The notes: a model not told the origin generated them from the sequence alone. Shown: positions 28,130 to 39,854, counted from the stretch's first letter. The stretch: DNA of 64,000 bases from Progne subis subis (GCA_022316685.1 JAKJHU010000036.1:4785036-4849035), one strand, 5' to 3'. Numbers and translations are program-made.

Positions 28130-28330
28130 TCCCTTTTTCACGGCCTTTCTGGGCTACCTCTTGGCAATGTTGCACTGCTGTTGTAGAGCCGCCTCCAACA
28201 GCCATGGCTCTCTGTGAGGGCAGTGCTCTTATCAGCTAATTACTCAGCTGCAGCCTAGGAAGCAGCTTCTGTGTTCATTAGTGTTTACAACTGCTGTTAT
28301 CATTGATTTATGCACTACAGTACTTTACTT
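28130..28330. promoter_or_regulatory. Possible conserved non-coding element
   Basis: A GC-richer patch with homeodomain-type CTAATTA, a CAGCTG E-box immediately after it and several CAGC-rich stretches (GCTGCAGCC). It carries no open frame of note. The arrangement resembles neuronal enhancers but conservation cannot be tested here. Confidence 0.2.
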
Positions 28331-28726
28331 GGATATCTCTATCTAAAAATTGGCATATGTGTGTGAGTGTGTATGTGTATATATCTCTATCCGGCATATA
28401 AAACTGAACTTTTGAGATCTGATTGGCAACTTTGACAGCTATCCAGCACAGTGCGAACTGTGTTTTGTAGCCAGGGTTTCAGTTGCACTGAAAGCTTCAT
28501 GTCCTATGCCACTACTGGCTCATTATTCTAGTGGCCCTGGAGTAAACTTCTGTGCTGTCAGAAAGTGAGAGTTCATATTCTCTCTAGAACAAATAGGATT
28601 CTGTTTGAGTTGTGTATTTTTTTAAAAAGATGGCTTTGGTGTCCCTTTAATCAAACTACTGGAAAAATGTGACCATATTCCTCTACATGTTCACAGTTTA
28701 TAAGACCAAATATCATGTTCTCTAAA

Positions 28727-28882
28727 TCACAGATCACAGAATATTCTGAATTGAAAGGGATACACAGGGATCATCAAGCCCAACTCCTAAGTGAATGGCC
28801 ATATGAGGATTGAACCCACAACCTTGGTGCTATTTATTATTAGCACAAAGCTCTGACCAACTGAGCAATGATGCACTGCAAC
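28727..28882 (-). mobile_element. tRNA-Ile-derived SINE with CR1-like tail (TguSINE1-type)
   Basis: On the minus strand the head reads like tRNA-Ile: TTGCTCAGTTGGTCAGAGCT (A box region), GTGCTAATAA, then ACCAAGGTTGTGGGTTCAAT (B box region, GGTTCAAT for GGTTCGAT). It is followed by a CR1-type 3' tail, GTTGGGCTTGATGATCCCTG and ATTCAGAATATTCTGTGAT. This head-and-tail structure is that of the songbird SINE TguSINE1, which uses CR1 enzymes for copying. Relative to tRNA-Ile it carries about 7 extra bases next to the anticodon region. The acceptor stem is degraded, so it is not a working tRNA gene. Confidence 0.85.
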
Positions 28883-30083
28883 CCAAATTCCACTCTGGTC
28901 AGCTCTCTGTTATATTTATATGTATCTACAAATCCAAATACCTTGCAATATATTTCAAACAGCACATGCAATTGTGGTTTGTGCTTCCTCCAAAAGATAA
29001 TCCTCCAGTTTTATTAATAAACTGGATAAAAAAATTAAGAAATTGTTATAAATTTTGAATAAACTGACATTTTAAGTATTATTTTAATTATCCATATTAA
29101 CTATTTCTAAATGATTCATTTGCCCATCTTTTTTCATATCTTATCTACTTTATTTTGTCAGTAGATAAGGAGGTGAAAGAACAAATGTGTAGATATGTAC
29201 TAGTAGGCATGCTCTACAAAATGCTTAAAATGTCATCATTAAATCAAATTGCAAACAAACTGTTCTGAATAAATGAACAGCATTTGCAAGAACAAAGGCT
29301 TCGAAAGAATAAACACTGAGACATTAAAAAAATCAGATGAAAGAGAACATATTTTATTTTCTCTTTGGTAATTATTCTATTTAAATAACAATGTTTAATC
29401 TGTGAGCCATTAATATATAATGTTCAGATATTAAAGATATATTAACAATGGTTTTATCTTGCTGCATGTACATAAAGTCCATTCTATGGTAATATATTAT
29501 AATAGAATAAATCCTTATTTTCAGCTGAGAAAATTATAGCAAAGAAGTAGATTTAGCCTAAAGGAATAATCAAATTTACAAAATATAATTTCTGTGCATC
29601 TGCAGCATCATTTCTTTAAACCAAAGTTCCATTATGAAGGCTAAGTCTTGAACAGAAATAACCAAATGTTTAAAAATATTAAAATTATATAACTGATTTG
29701 TATTCACAGATTTTCGGGAGCAATATATTGTCATTGTATCTGCCAATCCAACTTGTATATTCAGGTGGATTGAGATCCTACATAATTATAGTATGTATGA
29801 AAATTTGATCCAAGCACTTGATGCTTCTCTGGATTATATTATAGGACAAAAACTGAACCAAAACCCAGAAATTATCAGATATGTATTGGAAAGGTTATTA
29901 TCTTTTTGCTTTGTCAAGACACGAGCTCATACAATATTAATTAATATTCTGTTACTGAAAGGTTCCCAAAGCAAGATAACAATCAGTATCTCTAATCTTA
30001 GAATTTGTAGCAATGAAGTTTAATTTCCAAGTTTTTCAAACTTGGCAAAAAACTTGCTCTTTAAATTAATCAAAGGGACGGAT

Positions 30084-30087
<4 letters not shown>

Positions 30088-30115
<28 letters not shown>
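30088..30115. repeat. Poly-A tract (28)
   Basis: Homopolymer A run, seen directly; upstream sequence is not a recognisable retrocopy. Confidence 0.95.
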
Positions 30116-30117
<2 letters not shown>

Positions 30118-31603
30118 CCTCACTAAGAATTTTGTAGAATTTCATCTTCTATGGTTAGCAGTTCAACCTTTTATTAGCCTAGTCTTGCCTGTGTTGTGCT
30201 TGTTTTATTAGCTTGTGTTTGGTCTAGAAATATTTTCAATTCTGATACATGGCTTAGTAGTATTATTTTCTTATATAATTTTAAAAGTTCTTTTCTTGCA
30301 TGTGACCAAATTAACGAGAATTTTTTTTCTTACCCCATGTGCCACCTTACCTGTTACTTTTGCAAGTTGTGATTTCCATTTCAAAATATAAATGCCATAT
30401 TCTTCAATTTGTGTAATAGCCCCCAATCATTGTTAAAATAAGAGATTATAAAATATAGCATTGACAATTACCATAAACTATTCCTTATAATGATTTTAGT
30501 AAAACCAAAGTAGGTATTATATTTCAAAGATGACTGATTTTTCCCTGATACATAGGATTAATTTGTGTTTACTTCAGCAAATACTTTGTAATATTTTTAG
30601 TGACATACCTGACAGAAACAAAAGTTATGTTAAAGAATGAGATTTTCTCCTAATATATATGATATAATTTAGGTTTGAAAGAAAATAAAACAAAATAGAA
30701 AATGAAATCTGCACGTCCTAAACCATCTTAGAAATAAATTGAAACAGAGACCCATAAAACCCCATATCGACACAATTCTTCATCAATACACAATTAATGT
30801 TGTTGAAAGGTAAAGAGTCAGCTCAGTTTATGTTCCTCGGCTCCTTTTTTTCTGCCAAACTTTCACTGAGATGTTCTTTGCATTGATATTTTTCCAGGAG
30901 CTGAATGGCAAGTCATAATGACCATTGATGGAAAAACAGATTTTTTCAAACTTGAGTAAAATGTTAAGGAAAGATCCAGAGTTCAAAAAGTTTTCTTCGC
31001 ACTTTTGTCCAGACTCACTACTTCAATTTTTCTACTGAATTAATTATTCGGAACTTCCCTAGCTGAATTGTATCTGCATGACTTGAGTAACTGTTTTCAA
31101 CGTAAAAATTACTTAAAAATTACGGCTTTAAAGATTCTTGCATAAAAGTACTATTTTCAAAAGCTTGAGTAACTGTCTCTTCTAACTGACTCTTTATGAC
31201 TTTATTCAAAGCAAACTCTACCTCTTAATAACATAAAGAGAGTTTATATATTGTGCCTTCACATAAATTACCCCCATCTTTGTTATTTAACATAATTTTC
31301 CCAGTTTTATATATGACAAAAGTTTTCCACAAAAGATATATTTATTCTCCCTGTGAGTGTCGGGAGACTGCTAAAAACAGAAAGAAAAAAAATCTTTATG
31401 TTTTTCATATATTTGGAAATAAAGTCCATTTTTTTTCATATTTATAACATTTTTAATGTGAGATTAAAGCCTGAAAAGTATAGAATTTAAATGATTGCAC
31501 AAAAGTCTCAAACATTTATGAAGACTCTAAGCTAAGCTGGAACCAGAGCATTTTTGCAGTCTGCTACAATGGGCTAAGTAAAAACTGGCTTCTACAAAAT
31601 AAT

Positions 31604-31620
31604 GAAAGAAAGAAAGAAAG
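31604..31620. repeat. (GAAA)n short microsatellite
   Basis: About four GAAA units, seen directly. Confidence 0.85.
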
Positions 31621-31978
31621 GGCCTGAAGAACTATTGTAGCTCTATGACCTATGCAGGGAGCAAAAGGTTAAATAGTCAGTACAATAGCACATTTTTAAT
31701 TTTAACCATGAAACCATTTAAGGGAAACTATTCACTAGAAATTACTGTCCAACAAAACCCCTCAACATCCACAAAACAAAAATTAATTTTGTTTTCTTTA
31801 TAAGCGTGCATGAAACAAGTACACACTCCTTTCAAAGATTGTTACACTGTCCCTGGGCTTATATTTTAGAAGTTCAACTGCATTTTATTACCTGATATTT
31901 AAAACAACACCACTTCTTTTGTATCATGGGATCTGGCAAACACTCTTGTAAAAGTATATAAACTGTCTTTGTACTTAC

Positions 31979-32081
31979 ATTAGACAGGTGGGCCAGTTCT
32001 ATCTCCAAGAAAGAATCTGTAGTTTTAGGCTCCGGTCGTATAGTAACAACAATGATTTTTGAATTAACAACTGTAAAATTT
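31979..32081 (-). CDS. ADGRB3: ADGRB3 coding exon, GAIN domain (third of three)
   Basis: A 103 bp exon lies 5.15 kb downstream of the exon at 37234 in transcript order. The acceptor is ttcttacag and the donor is a near-ideal AAT/gtaagt. The first base completes the Arg codon (AG+A). The rest reads [18 protein letters not shown], then [16 protein letters not shown], and ends on a whole codon. Human ADGRB3 has [20 protein letters not shown] and ends this stretch HLAN before GTLNPYC. The NFT at the start keeps an N-glycosylation site. The terminal Asn would form a second site (N-G-T) with the next exon if that exon starts as in mammals. The next exon should carry the GPS motif (CVLWDD...), but I did not find it between here and position 1, so the following intron is at least 31.9 kb. 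Confidence 0.95.
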
Positions 32082-32989
32082 CTGTAAGAAAATTCAAATA
32101 TGGAAAATTTAAATGTTTATAAGGTTAAATGAGATTTCTAATATTACATTTAAAGATTTATTCAGGCATTTTCTGTGACTTTAGTTGACAAATATTAACC
32201 AAGAATATAATTTGTTTGAAAGAAGTGAAAACACTTATTTCTAACTGTGATCAACATGCTGAAGACTGAAAAGCACCAATGATGCAGAAGCGCAATTCCT
32301 TAAAACACTATTTATTAATTAGAAGAATGCATTGATGACAGAAACATTCTATGCATGTTTGAGTGTATCTCATCTACTTCTTTCAACATAGACCCACTAG
32401 ATATGTTTTATAAAAGACAGTAATTTTTCTTCCATAGTGTTGTGCTGGGATTTTTTCTGACTTTTAACAGTAGCATTGTGAAGATGGATGAGTGCAATGG
32501 GAGACTGTACAGTTCTGTTGATTCTGTGCACATGAAAAAACATACCTGTTTCCAATTCTAAAAACCCTGTGTTTGCTATATGAGTCAGCAACTTCATCAG
32601 CTAAATACCTTTTAGAATTTAAACCACAATTGTGCCCTGACTGAAATCCTGCCAAAACTAATGATTTTTTTCTCATATGTGAGATTAGATTTGGTCTTAC
32701 ATTATTCTACCAGGCTATGCAGAATAATAATTTCAGTCAATTTTTCTATTTCATCATCAATTTCTTTTTTCATGTAAAATGTGCATCACTATATATCATA
32801 GCAACCTTTCTAGGGAAGACCGAGTAATGCCAAGGTTATGCTAATACAGGCATAGATGTGACACATTCATGTCTGAGATCCTTGCTTATGACCTCGCCAG
32901 GTTTAGAATGACCATCAGTTACCAGCCTGTTTCTAGTGATCATTATGGTACTTGCTTTGTGTGTAATGCTGCTTTCTAGACCTCACAGG

Positions 32990-33028
32990 AATGTTATCAA
33001 AGAATGCTATCAAAGGATGTTATCAAAG
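32990..33028. repeat. Three tandem 13 bp units
   Basis: AATGTTATCAAAG, AATGCTATCAAAG and GATGTTATCAAAG follow each other without gaps, with one difference from the first unit in each of the other two. A small minisatellite-like expansion inside the 5.15 kb intron. Confidence 0.9.
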
Positions 33029-35696
33029 AAGAAACTAAACTGTTTAGATGTAATTATAACAGACATTGTAAATATTCTTTTGCTTCTGTTGTTATTTAAT
33101 TGCTTATTTTCCCTAGGGAGTTTGTATTTAGGAGAGAATTCCATTTTGCTGGATCATTGAAACAAGAATTGCCATGGCTACAGTAATAGAAACTTAGCTC
33201 AGCAGGCATTTCATTCACCACAAGGAATGAAATTGTACTTCTGGGGCAAGGTATAAGTTCTAGTCCAATTTTACTCAGCCAAATCACAAAATTAAAATAT
33301 AATGGAAATGACTTTCTATTTTACTTATTTCCTATTTCTTCCCTTTGTTTTCATTTTGAAGTCTCACACACTATTGAGAAAAAATATATCTATCAGGCTA
33401 AAATTTAATGTTTAGCTGATTTTCAGTGCATTCTGTAGAATTACAGTAGCTGAATATCTGTAATTATTTAAAAAGAGCCAAGCCCCTCCCCCAACCAAAT
33501 AAAACTCCAGATAAATGAAAAAACCTCTTGATTTCTCTAACACATCATGACAAGTGAAAATGACACTTACTATCTCTTCAGAGATTACATCAATTTTAGA
33601 AATTCATGCAGACTATTGCAAATACTGCTTCTTCAGTACTCTTTTACAGTCATTCTTTGTGATTGAAAAAGTTCTCCTTGGTCTATCTCATTTTGGTGCA
33701 GTTCTGACAGTTCTAGGGTGAGATCTGAAAGAACATCTAAGTGCCTAGTTTGTAACTTCAGTACATTCATTTTACCTCAGTCTCATTAAAACTCTACCAA
33801 TCCGCTTATATTCTCAAGAGCCCCTAGCAGACTGTTTCACAAGAAAATAAATATAAGTGCCTATATCGCTGCGAAATGAAAACTGCATCCCTCATCGCTG
33901 TCCTATCTGGGCTGAATGCCTACTTGCATATTTCATATTTAAATGCTTGGACAGTCCCTGGAAGAACACAATCTGTCAAGTATATTCTAAAGTATATTCT
34001 AAACCCACATAGTGTACTAAGATGTCTCTAAATTATAGCTCAAAGCTTTGCAGTCAATACAATTTCAATAATTTGAAAAAATCTCAAAACCACTGGTGGT
34101 GCAGTACTGTTGCTATCTCTGTTGAAAATATATCTTTTAAACAACAGCCTAGTTTTGAGAACACTTATCCAGAAATTTAAGTAATCAGCTTTTAGAAAAT
34201 TTCCTTGGATATTTTAGTTCCAGTCCCTCTTATGTTGCAAATGACATAGAACGGGAATGATCTCTCTCACGCTTCCTGGGCAAGTGCATTATCTTACAGC
34301 TTTTTTATAATAGAGAGTGACTTCTCCATTAGCTCCTTCATTAAAAATAATCTGAAATTCAACTTTAATGACAAACGAAGTTTTAAAGGATGGTGCTCTG
34401 CTGACTGTCCAGAAAAATGCTCATCAGGGATAAGTTTTGAAGTAAATTATTCAAAACCAATCTATTAAATTTTTTGGAAACTATGGCTGAATAAATCCTT
34501 GAAGATTCAAGATAGTAAAGCTGTTTTCCTACCAGGGTATAAATTTTGAGGGTATTCTTTTATATAAGGGACAACACATTGATCCTATATGGTAGGAAAT
34601 TCATGTTTTCTTCTCTTTTTTAGAATGAATCCATGTTACTCAAGAAAAATGACCTTATGAATAAGGCATGTTGCTATCTCAAGACAGCATGATCGATACT
34701 ATAGATCAATGTGTAAAAGTTGTATGCATTCCAGAAAAATTACGGATGCTAAATCTGTAATGTGTTGCAATACAAGCCTGTCTGAGGTACATCCTTAGCC
34801 TAACAAAGCTGACCCAAAGAAATTTAAGGGCCTTTTTGGTTGAACAGCATCTGAAGTTTGGGGTTAGGAACAATGTTTCAAATGGGGAAAGAGAACATTT
34901 CAGCGAATAAAATTTTAGCAGAAAATCTATGGTGGCTGTTTAAGTGATGGGAAAAAAAACCCCTTGATGCAGCAAAATCATTGATTATTTGTTCTGAAAG
35001 GAAAAGTTAAAAATTACCTTACATTATGGCAATATGCAATGTATTCCTTCAGAGTGTTCAAGACAGAAATTATAGACAGTATCTTTTAGATGAGTATTGT
35101 ACTGAGAATCAATTTTCTGTGAACCTAACAATAACATAAGCGTGCTCAGGGGTGCAAGAGCTATGGAAATAATACTCAGTCTAGAGATCTGAAAATATTT
35201 GATATTTCAGTATCTACTATTAAAAAATCTGTAACACATTATAAGAACAATGCAATGCAGCAAAATATATTAGGAAATAGAATCAGATTAAGTTTATTTA
35301 CTTGTTCATGGAAAAAACCTCATTCTTCTATTTTTATGAGAAAGAATATTTTCTTTTTGTTTCCCTAAACTCTCGTTTAAACACTCATGGCAAAATTCTC
35401 TGAATGTACATATACCAGTAGGATTAAACACAAGTCCAAAAACTTCTATATTAATGGAGTTACAAGTTTCCATCTCACACTGGGTTTACTTACTTCCAAT
35501 AGACTCTGTGCTAGTGAAACTGAGAAAAATCAAACTCATATGGTAAAATGCAGCTAATTTGGGATTTTGTGAAACATATCCATATTTGTCCTAGATAATG
35601 AAATCCTCATTTTAGTCACAGAACATCTGTGATGTACCAAATTGGGATTCTGTGGTTAGGTACTTTGGAAGACTTTCCCTAAAGATATACTGAGAT

Positions 35697-35724
35697 TTGT
35701 TTGTTTGTTTTTTATTTTTTTTTA
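35697..35724. repeat. (GTTT)n and T-rich tract
   Basis: Two to three GTTT units running into a T run, seen directly. Confidence 0.85.
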
Positions 35725-36544
35725 AAAGCAGTTCCTTGCAATGATGCAGAAGTTTGCATACCTCCTAATGATAAAATTAAGGGATGTATTAGAATGCATG
35801 TCACCTTTATTCTTCTGGAAACTACAACCAAATATTTTCTTTATTCCCACCCTAATTCCTGTAAAGCCAGGAACTGAAATCACATGGGAACTGGTAAATC
35901 TTTCTAGATAGCTAACTGTAGCTGGTAGAAATCACCTTTATTACTAGGTTATCAGGTGTAAATGATGTAGCCTTCAAACTCAGTCATGAGATCATTTTAC
36001 TTATTTTACCTTGGTTTAATTTTTGTTCATCCTTATTCTCACCCTTGATATATATTTAACTGGCATTTTACTTAGAAAATCATCACATGAGATACTTTTC
36101 CAGAATGTTTTTCTAATTCCTGTATTGTGCCCTTCTAGGCATCATATAAAAAAATAGATGTTACGTTCCTTTGCATCTTACAGTGCTTGCTCCATAGACA
36201 ACAGCAATGCAGTTAAGCATTTCATTGTGTTTAGCGCTAATATGTTTATTACGATAATATTTATTACAGTTAAGCAAGATCATTACAAAGAGTAATTAAT
36301 ATAATCTTGGGTAAGATGATGTTTTTTCATTGCAAAATGTAAGCAAACTAGAATAAATCTTTTCCAAATGCAGTGGGATGTATAGAAACTTTCATTAATG
36401 TACCCGAAGAAGTATAAAATGACAAAACCAACCATAATTAAGATCACTTTAAAATCTGCATGTCAGTTCAACTTTTCATAGAGTATAATAACTCAACAAA
36501 ATTCAGCATAAACCACAGCTGCAGCTTTTTTTCCACTTTCAAAT

Positions 36545-37130
36545 TACAGAATCACCAAATCACCTAGGTTGGAAAAGACACCTAAGAGCACCAAATCCAA
36601 CCTTTGATTGGACTCCACCTTGTCAACTAGACCATAGCACTACAAGCTACATCCAGTTATTTCCTGAATACATCCAGGGCTGGGGATTCCAACACCTCCC
36701 TGGCAAGCCCATTCTAATGCTTAAACACCTTTTCAGTGAACAAATTCTTCCTGAACATCCCATGGCAGAGCTTGAGGCCTTTTCCTCTTGTCCTGTTGCT
36801 ACTTGCCTATGAGAGTTCACTAGCTCGGTTGCCCTTCTCTGGACTTGTTCCAGCACCTCAATGTCCTTCTTGTAGTGAGGCACCCAGAACTGAACACAGG
36901 ATTTGAGATGGGGCCTCATGAGGGAGCGAGTCAGAGTACAAGTAGACAATGACTGCCTGGTCGTGCTGGTCAGACTGTTGCTGATAGAGGCCACAATGTC
37001 ATTGGCCCTCTTGGCCACCTGAGTACACTGATGGCTCATGCTCAGCCTGCTATTGACCAACACTCCCAGGTCCTTTTCCACCAGGTAGGTTTCCAGCCAC
37101 CGTGCCCCTCTCGGTAGTGCTGCATGGCAT
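36545..37130 (-). mobile_element. CR1 LINE fragment, ORF2 C-terminus and 3' UTR
   Basis: A CR1 copy in the same direction as ADGRB3, lying 104 bp beyond the donor of the exon at 37234. The translated C-terminal part of the CR1 polymerase is clear: EKDLGVLVNSRLSMSHQC, then AKRANDIVASISNS, RPHLKSCVQFW and KKDIEVLEQVQRRATELV. A 144-codon frame stays open through it, but after RATELV the reading leaves the normal protein. This happens because about 100 bp of consensus between that point and the SQVTSDRTRG region are missing. The 3' end is TTTTCCAACCTAGGTGATTT and a short degraded ATTCTG tail. It is a dead fragment without the catalytic domain. Confidence 0.9.
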
Positions 37131-37233
37131 ACTAATATGCAAATAGTCTTGACTGACTGCTTTTATTCTTACCTATAGTATATTTCTTATCCTGAAATAG
37201 TTCAATTCATATTGCATTTATGAGATTTCTTAC

Positions 37234-37309
37234 CTCAAAGTGGGTAAAATGAGTTCTAAATTTTTGTATAGCACTGCTCCAAGTACAAATACAGTTGATT
37301 CATCTAGTT
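37234..37309 (-). CDS. ADGRB3: ADGRB3 coding exon, GAIN domain (second of three)
   Basis: A 76 bp exon follows the previous one after an intron of only 732 bp. The acceptor is a good pyrimidine tract, ttactcttttcag, and the donor reads TTTGAG/gtaaga. With the G carried from the exon at 38042 it reads [17 protein letters not shown] then LELILPTL, and ends with two bases (AG) of an Arg codon. Human ADGRB3, as I recall it, has [17 protein letters not shown] and LDLILPTLR here, so the match is close to complete. The segment belongs to subdomain B of the GAIN domain, whose beta strands hold the cleaved stalk peptide. It is too short to stand out as an open reading frame and rests on the protein match plus splice sites. 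The join gives MST-E where I recall VSSK-E in mammals, one residue less. Confidence 0.93.
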
Positions 37310-38041
37310 CTGAAAAGAGTAAGCAGAAAGATTTTAAAACTCTCTTTCCCAAGCTTTCATCATTATAATACCCTCAGAATATCATTTATCTTTGCAATGC
37401 AAGTTTTATTTTAAATAAACATCATAATTTTGAATTATCTACTAGAAGTATGTCATAAAAATGTAGCACTGTCAGGAAAATATCAAAAGTTTTAAACCAC
37501 CAAAAATCACATTTTCAAAAAATCCATCATTGTATGCTGATATCCATTCTTGTTCATTTACATTTATAATTAAGCATTCTCAAAGAATGTCTGCAGAGTA
37601 AATTCTCTAATGTCAGACATCTGCACTGCAATGATATTTCTAAATTGAACCTGAAGTTAGGGTAGCTTGCCTGCTGAGCTTCTTTTGGTAAGAGATATGT
37701 TGGAATGGCTCTGTCTGCTGGAACACAGCAGCTTCAGGGGGTTCAGCGGAGCTGCACTTCAGCTCACCTCATATCAAACAGATTAAATCTTGTGCACAAT
37801 AATTAAGTAAAGAATTGTTTCTTTGGTGTAGAAAATAATGTCTAGGATTTCTGCAGCACTTTTTGTTCAAGGTGCTGAAATGAAGCCCATTCATTTCTCT
37901 CTAGGATAAACTTATGGGTACTGTATTTCTTTTGAAGAGGACTAAGAGCCACTCTCATATTATACAGTGATCCCATCAGTAAGATGCAGAATTGCCTAGC
38001 TAAAGCCAATAGAAAATTAAGATGCTGATATGCTTTTTTAC
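37310..38041 (-). other. ADGRB3: Short ADGRB3 intron (732 bp)
   Basis: The shortest intron in the window, with donor gtaaaa after CAACAG and acceptor ttactcttttcag, both on the minus strand. It contains no repeats I recognise. A 115-codon minus-strand open frame at 37842-38189 spans the upstream exon, but only its first 49 codons are coding; the remainder is read-through into this intron. Confidence 0.9.
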
Positions 38042-38188
38042 CTGTTGACATAGGAGTGAAGATATTTTTTGGAATGACAACCCTGTCTTCTGAGTTTCGT
38101 GCCCAATCAACCATTCCTTTTCTTCCTTTCATAGGGAAATTGATGTCAGTTAGAACAGATGCAGCAGGAAGCTTCTGAATGCTAGCCA
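38042..38188 (-). CDS. ADGRB3: ADGRB3 coding exon, GAIN domain (first of three in window)
   Basis: This is an internal exon of adhesion GPCR B3 (BAI3), a brain receptor that binds C1q-like proteins at synapses. The 147 bp translate on the minus strand from the second base of a codon to [12 protein letters not shown], then [12 protein letters not shown], then [14 protein letters not shown], ending with the first base of the next codon. I recall nearly the same sequence in human ADGRB3 (which has IPKSIFTPVSS). The acceptor reads ttattag before the exon and the donor reads CAACAG/gtaaaa, so the exon is phase 1 at both ends. The split first codon needs a G from the previous exon to give Val, as in the mammalian protein. 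It encodes part of the extracellular GAIN domain before the GPS cleavage site. The open frame runs on to about 37842, but that part is intron read-through. Identification is from memory of the family and is very likely right. Confidence 0.95.
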
Positions 38189-39853
38189 CTAATAAGAGAA
38201 ATCATAAAATCATATCAATTTAAAATTGTGTTTCATACGTTAAAGAATCAGAGTGACAACAGTACAGCAATAACAAAACTTTTGATGAAACATTTCAAGT
38301 AAAGCAGGAATTCATAGGACATTAACTGGCTCAGAAAGCATGATCTGTTTATTATGCAGTTCAACTATGGATTGTGTGTTATTGATCATAACATTTGTCA
38401 TCCAGATTCTGATCAAATTTTTTAACAGGGATTATTGAATGTACCAGCTTATACCCTGAAATTCACACATAAGGACATTGTTGTGTCTTCAGAGAAAATT
38501 CTAAAATGATCAAATGTGACAAAGTAAGAGGATGCTTAAAATTGCTTTGGGAAATACCACTTCTAGATACAGGCTATTGAAGCAATAAAAGAACTTTTAT
38601 CCCCTATACAGGCACAATTTAAAGATAGATCCATCAAGGAGATTAACATATTAAAAGACCTTGTTGTTTTCACACAAAGTAAAGCAGTATAGCACCTAAT
38701 CTCTTACTTGAAAGAATAATCTCCATTCTGAATTTTTAATTATATTTTTTGACCTAAAAAACCCCAACACCCAAACAACAACAGTGTATAATAGATATAT
38801 CAAGACAGAAGAACAACACTGGCTCTCGCAAGTGTTGCCCACAAAACTGGAATTTGGTTTACTCATTCTGGTTTTTTTTCCCCTGTTTTCTAACTCAACT
38901 ATCAACTGAAAATCAGTTTCAGCTTTGCTGTGAAATCTAACTACAACTCCATGGCAACACAGTCAGTGTCTACTAAGACTCAAACTACTTTAAAGGAATT
39001 GACAGAGCTGCAAGTGCTTACGTACACTCAGAGAGATGACAAACATCACATTGGGAGCCTAGCTCCATTCCTAATGTAAGCCATGTTGATAGCCATTTCC
39101 TGTGCAATGCCCTTCCTAATCAATTTATGCAAAGGCTAATGTAGTTGGAAGAGTTTGGATATCAGGACTATACTTTGATCTGCATAACGATTTCACTGCA
39201 AGGGTTCTGCAAGGGGGTTAAACATAAATACAGTGGGGGACAGTTGTAAAAACAAACAGAACAGGAAAATTAATGTAGAAAACCATTATGTGTCTCATCA
39301 GAGGCTTTCATTTGAAAGAAGACTGTAATTCAAATCCAAGAGAAGAGTAAAATTAAGAAGTTAACAATATTAACTCTACAAATATATTCCTTACTAACTG
39401 ACACTTAGTTTCAAATTAGCCTGGTTATGTATTACAGAATCACATTAATGAGGTGGTACTTGAGGTTGTTTCAGACTTTCCATTATAAAAATATCAGGGC
39501 TTTACAATGCTAGTTACAATCTCCTCCAGGCTGCATTTGGCAAATCCATTCCCAGCACTGAGGGGATGCTTAGTCTTGTGAATTTTCAGGTGGTGTAGGG
39601 AGGGAATAGAATTCAGGTGTTTCAGGGACATAAAATGGATTGCATGCTTTCACATGCCATCTGTGGTTATACAGAATATATTAACATTGTAAAAATGGAT
39701 TTTTTCCAATAGTTCTTAAAATTTAAAAATAATTTTGTTTTCCCTATAAATAAAATTTAACTGTTATTTAGTTTTCAATATTAAATACAGCCTGTATAAG
39801 ACAACACTGGCCTGGTTTTTTATTTGCACAGTATTTATCTGTGCCTTCATCCA

Positions 39854-39854
39854 C

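Larger units (their letters stand above)
1..31978 (-). other. ADGRB3: ADGRB3 intron, 3' part runs off the window
   Basis: This stretch begins with the gtaagt donor of the exon at 31979 and continues to the window start without a further exon that I can recognise. I looked on the minus strand for sequence encoding the GPS region (GTLNPYCVLWDD, WSTQGC, CLCDRL) and for the first transmembrane helices and saw none. The interval is AT-rich, with few interspersed repeats apart from those listed separately and many A or T homopolymer tracts. Apart from those entries I see nothing with gene-like structure. Open frames of 60-110 codons in it are short, rich in Phe, Leu, Lys and Asn, and lack recognisable domains. 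Confidence 0.8.
32082..37233 (-). other. ADGRB3: ADGRB3 intron between GAIN exons
   Basis: Intron of 5,152 bp between the exons at 37234 and 31979, with donor gtaaga and acceptor ttcttacag on the minus strand. It holds one CR1 fragment in gene orientation (36545-37130), a three-copy 13 bp repeat at 32990-33028, and a GTTT/T-rich tract near 35697. The rest is AT-rich sequence with no feature I can name. Confidence 0.9.

Noticed and set aside
28800..28882. A tRNA-Ile gene on the minus strand
   Set aside because: The acceptor stem is not intact, extra bases disrupt the anticodon arm, and a CR1-like tail follows, so it is a SINE head.
19364..30115. Poly-A runs as tails of processed pseudogenes
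   Set aside because: No coding-like sequence or target duplication lies upstream of the runs at 19364, 21405, 21650 or 30088.
32990..33028. CRISPR-like repeat array
   Set aside because: The units are contiguous without spacers, number only three, and the genome is vertebrate.
37842..38041. Lower part of a 115-codon minus-strand open frame as coding sequence
   Set aside because: It lies beyond the CAACAG/gtaaaa donor and loses all similarity to ADGRB3; the next ADGRB3 exon is found at 37309.
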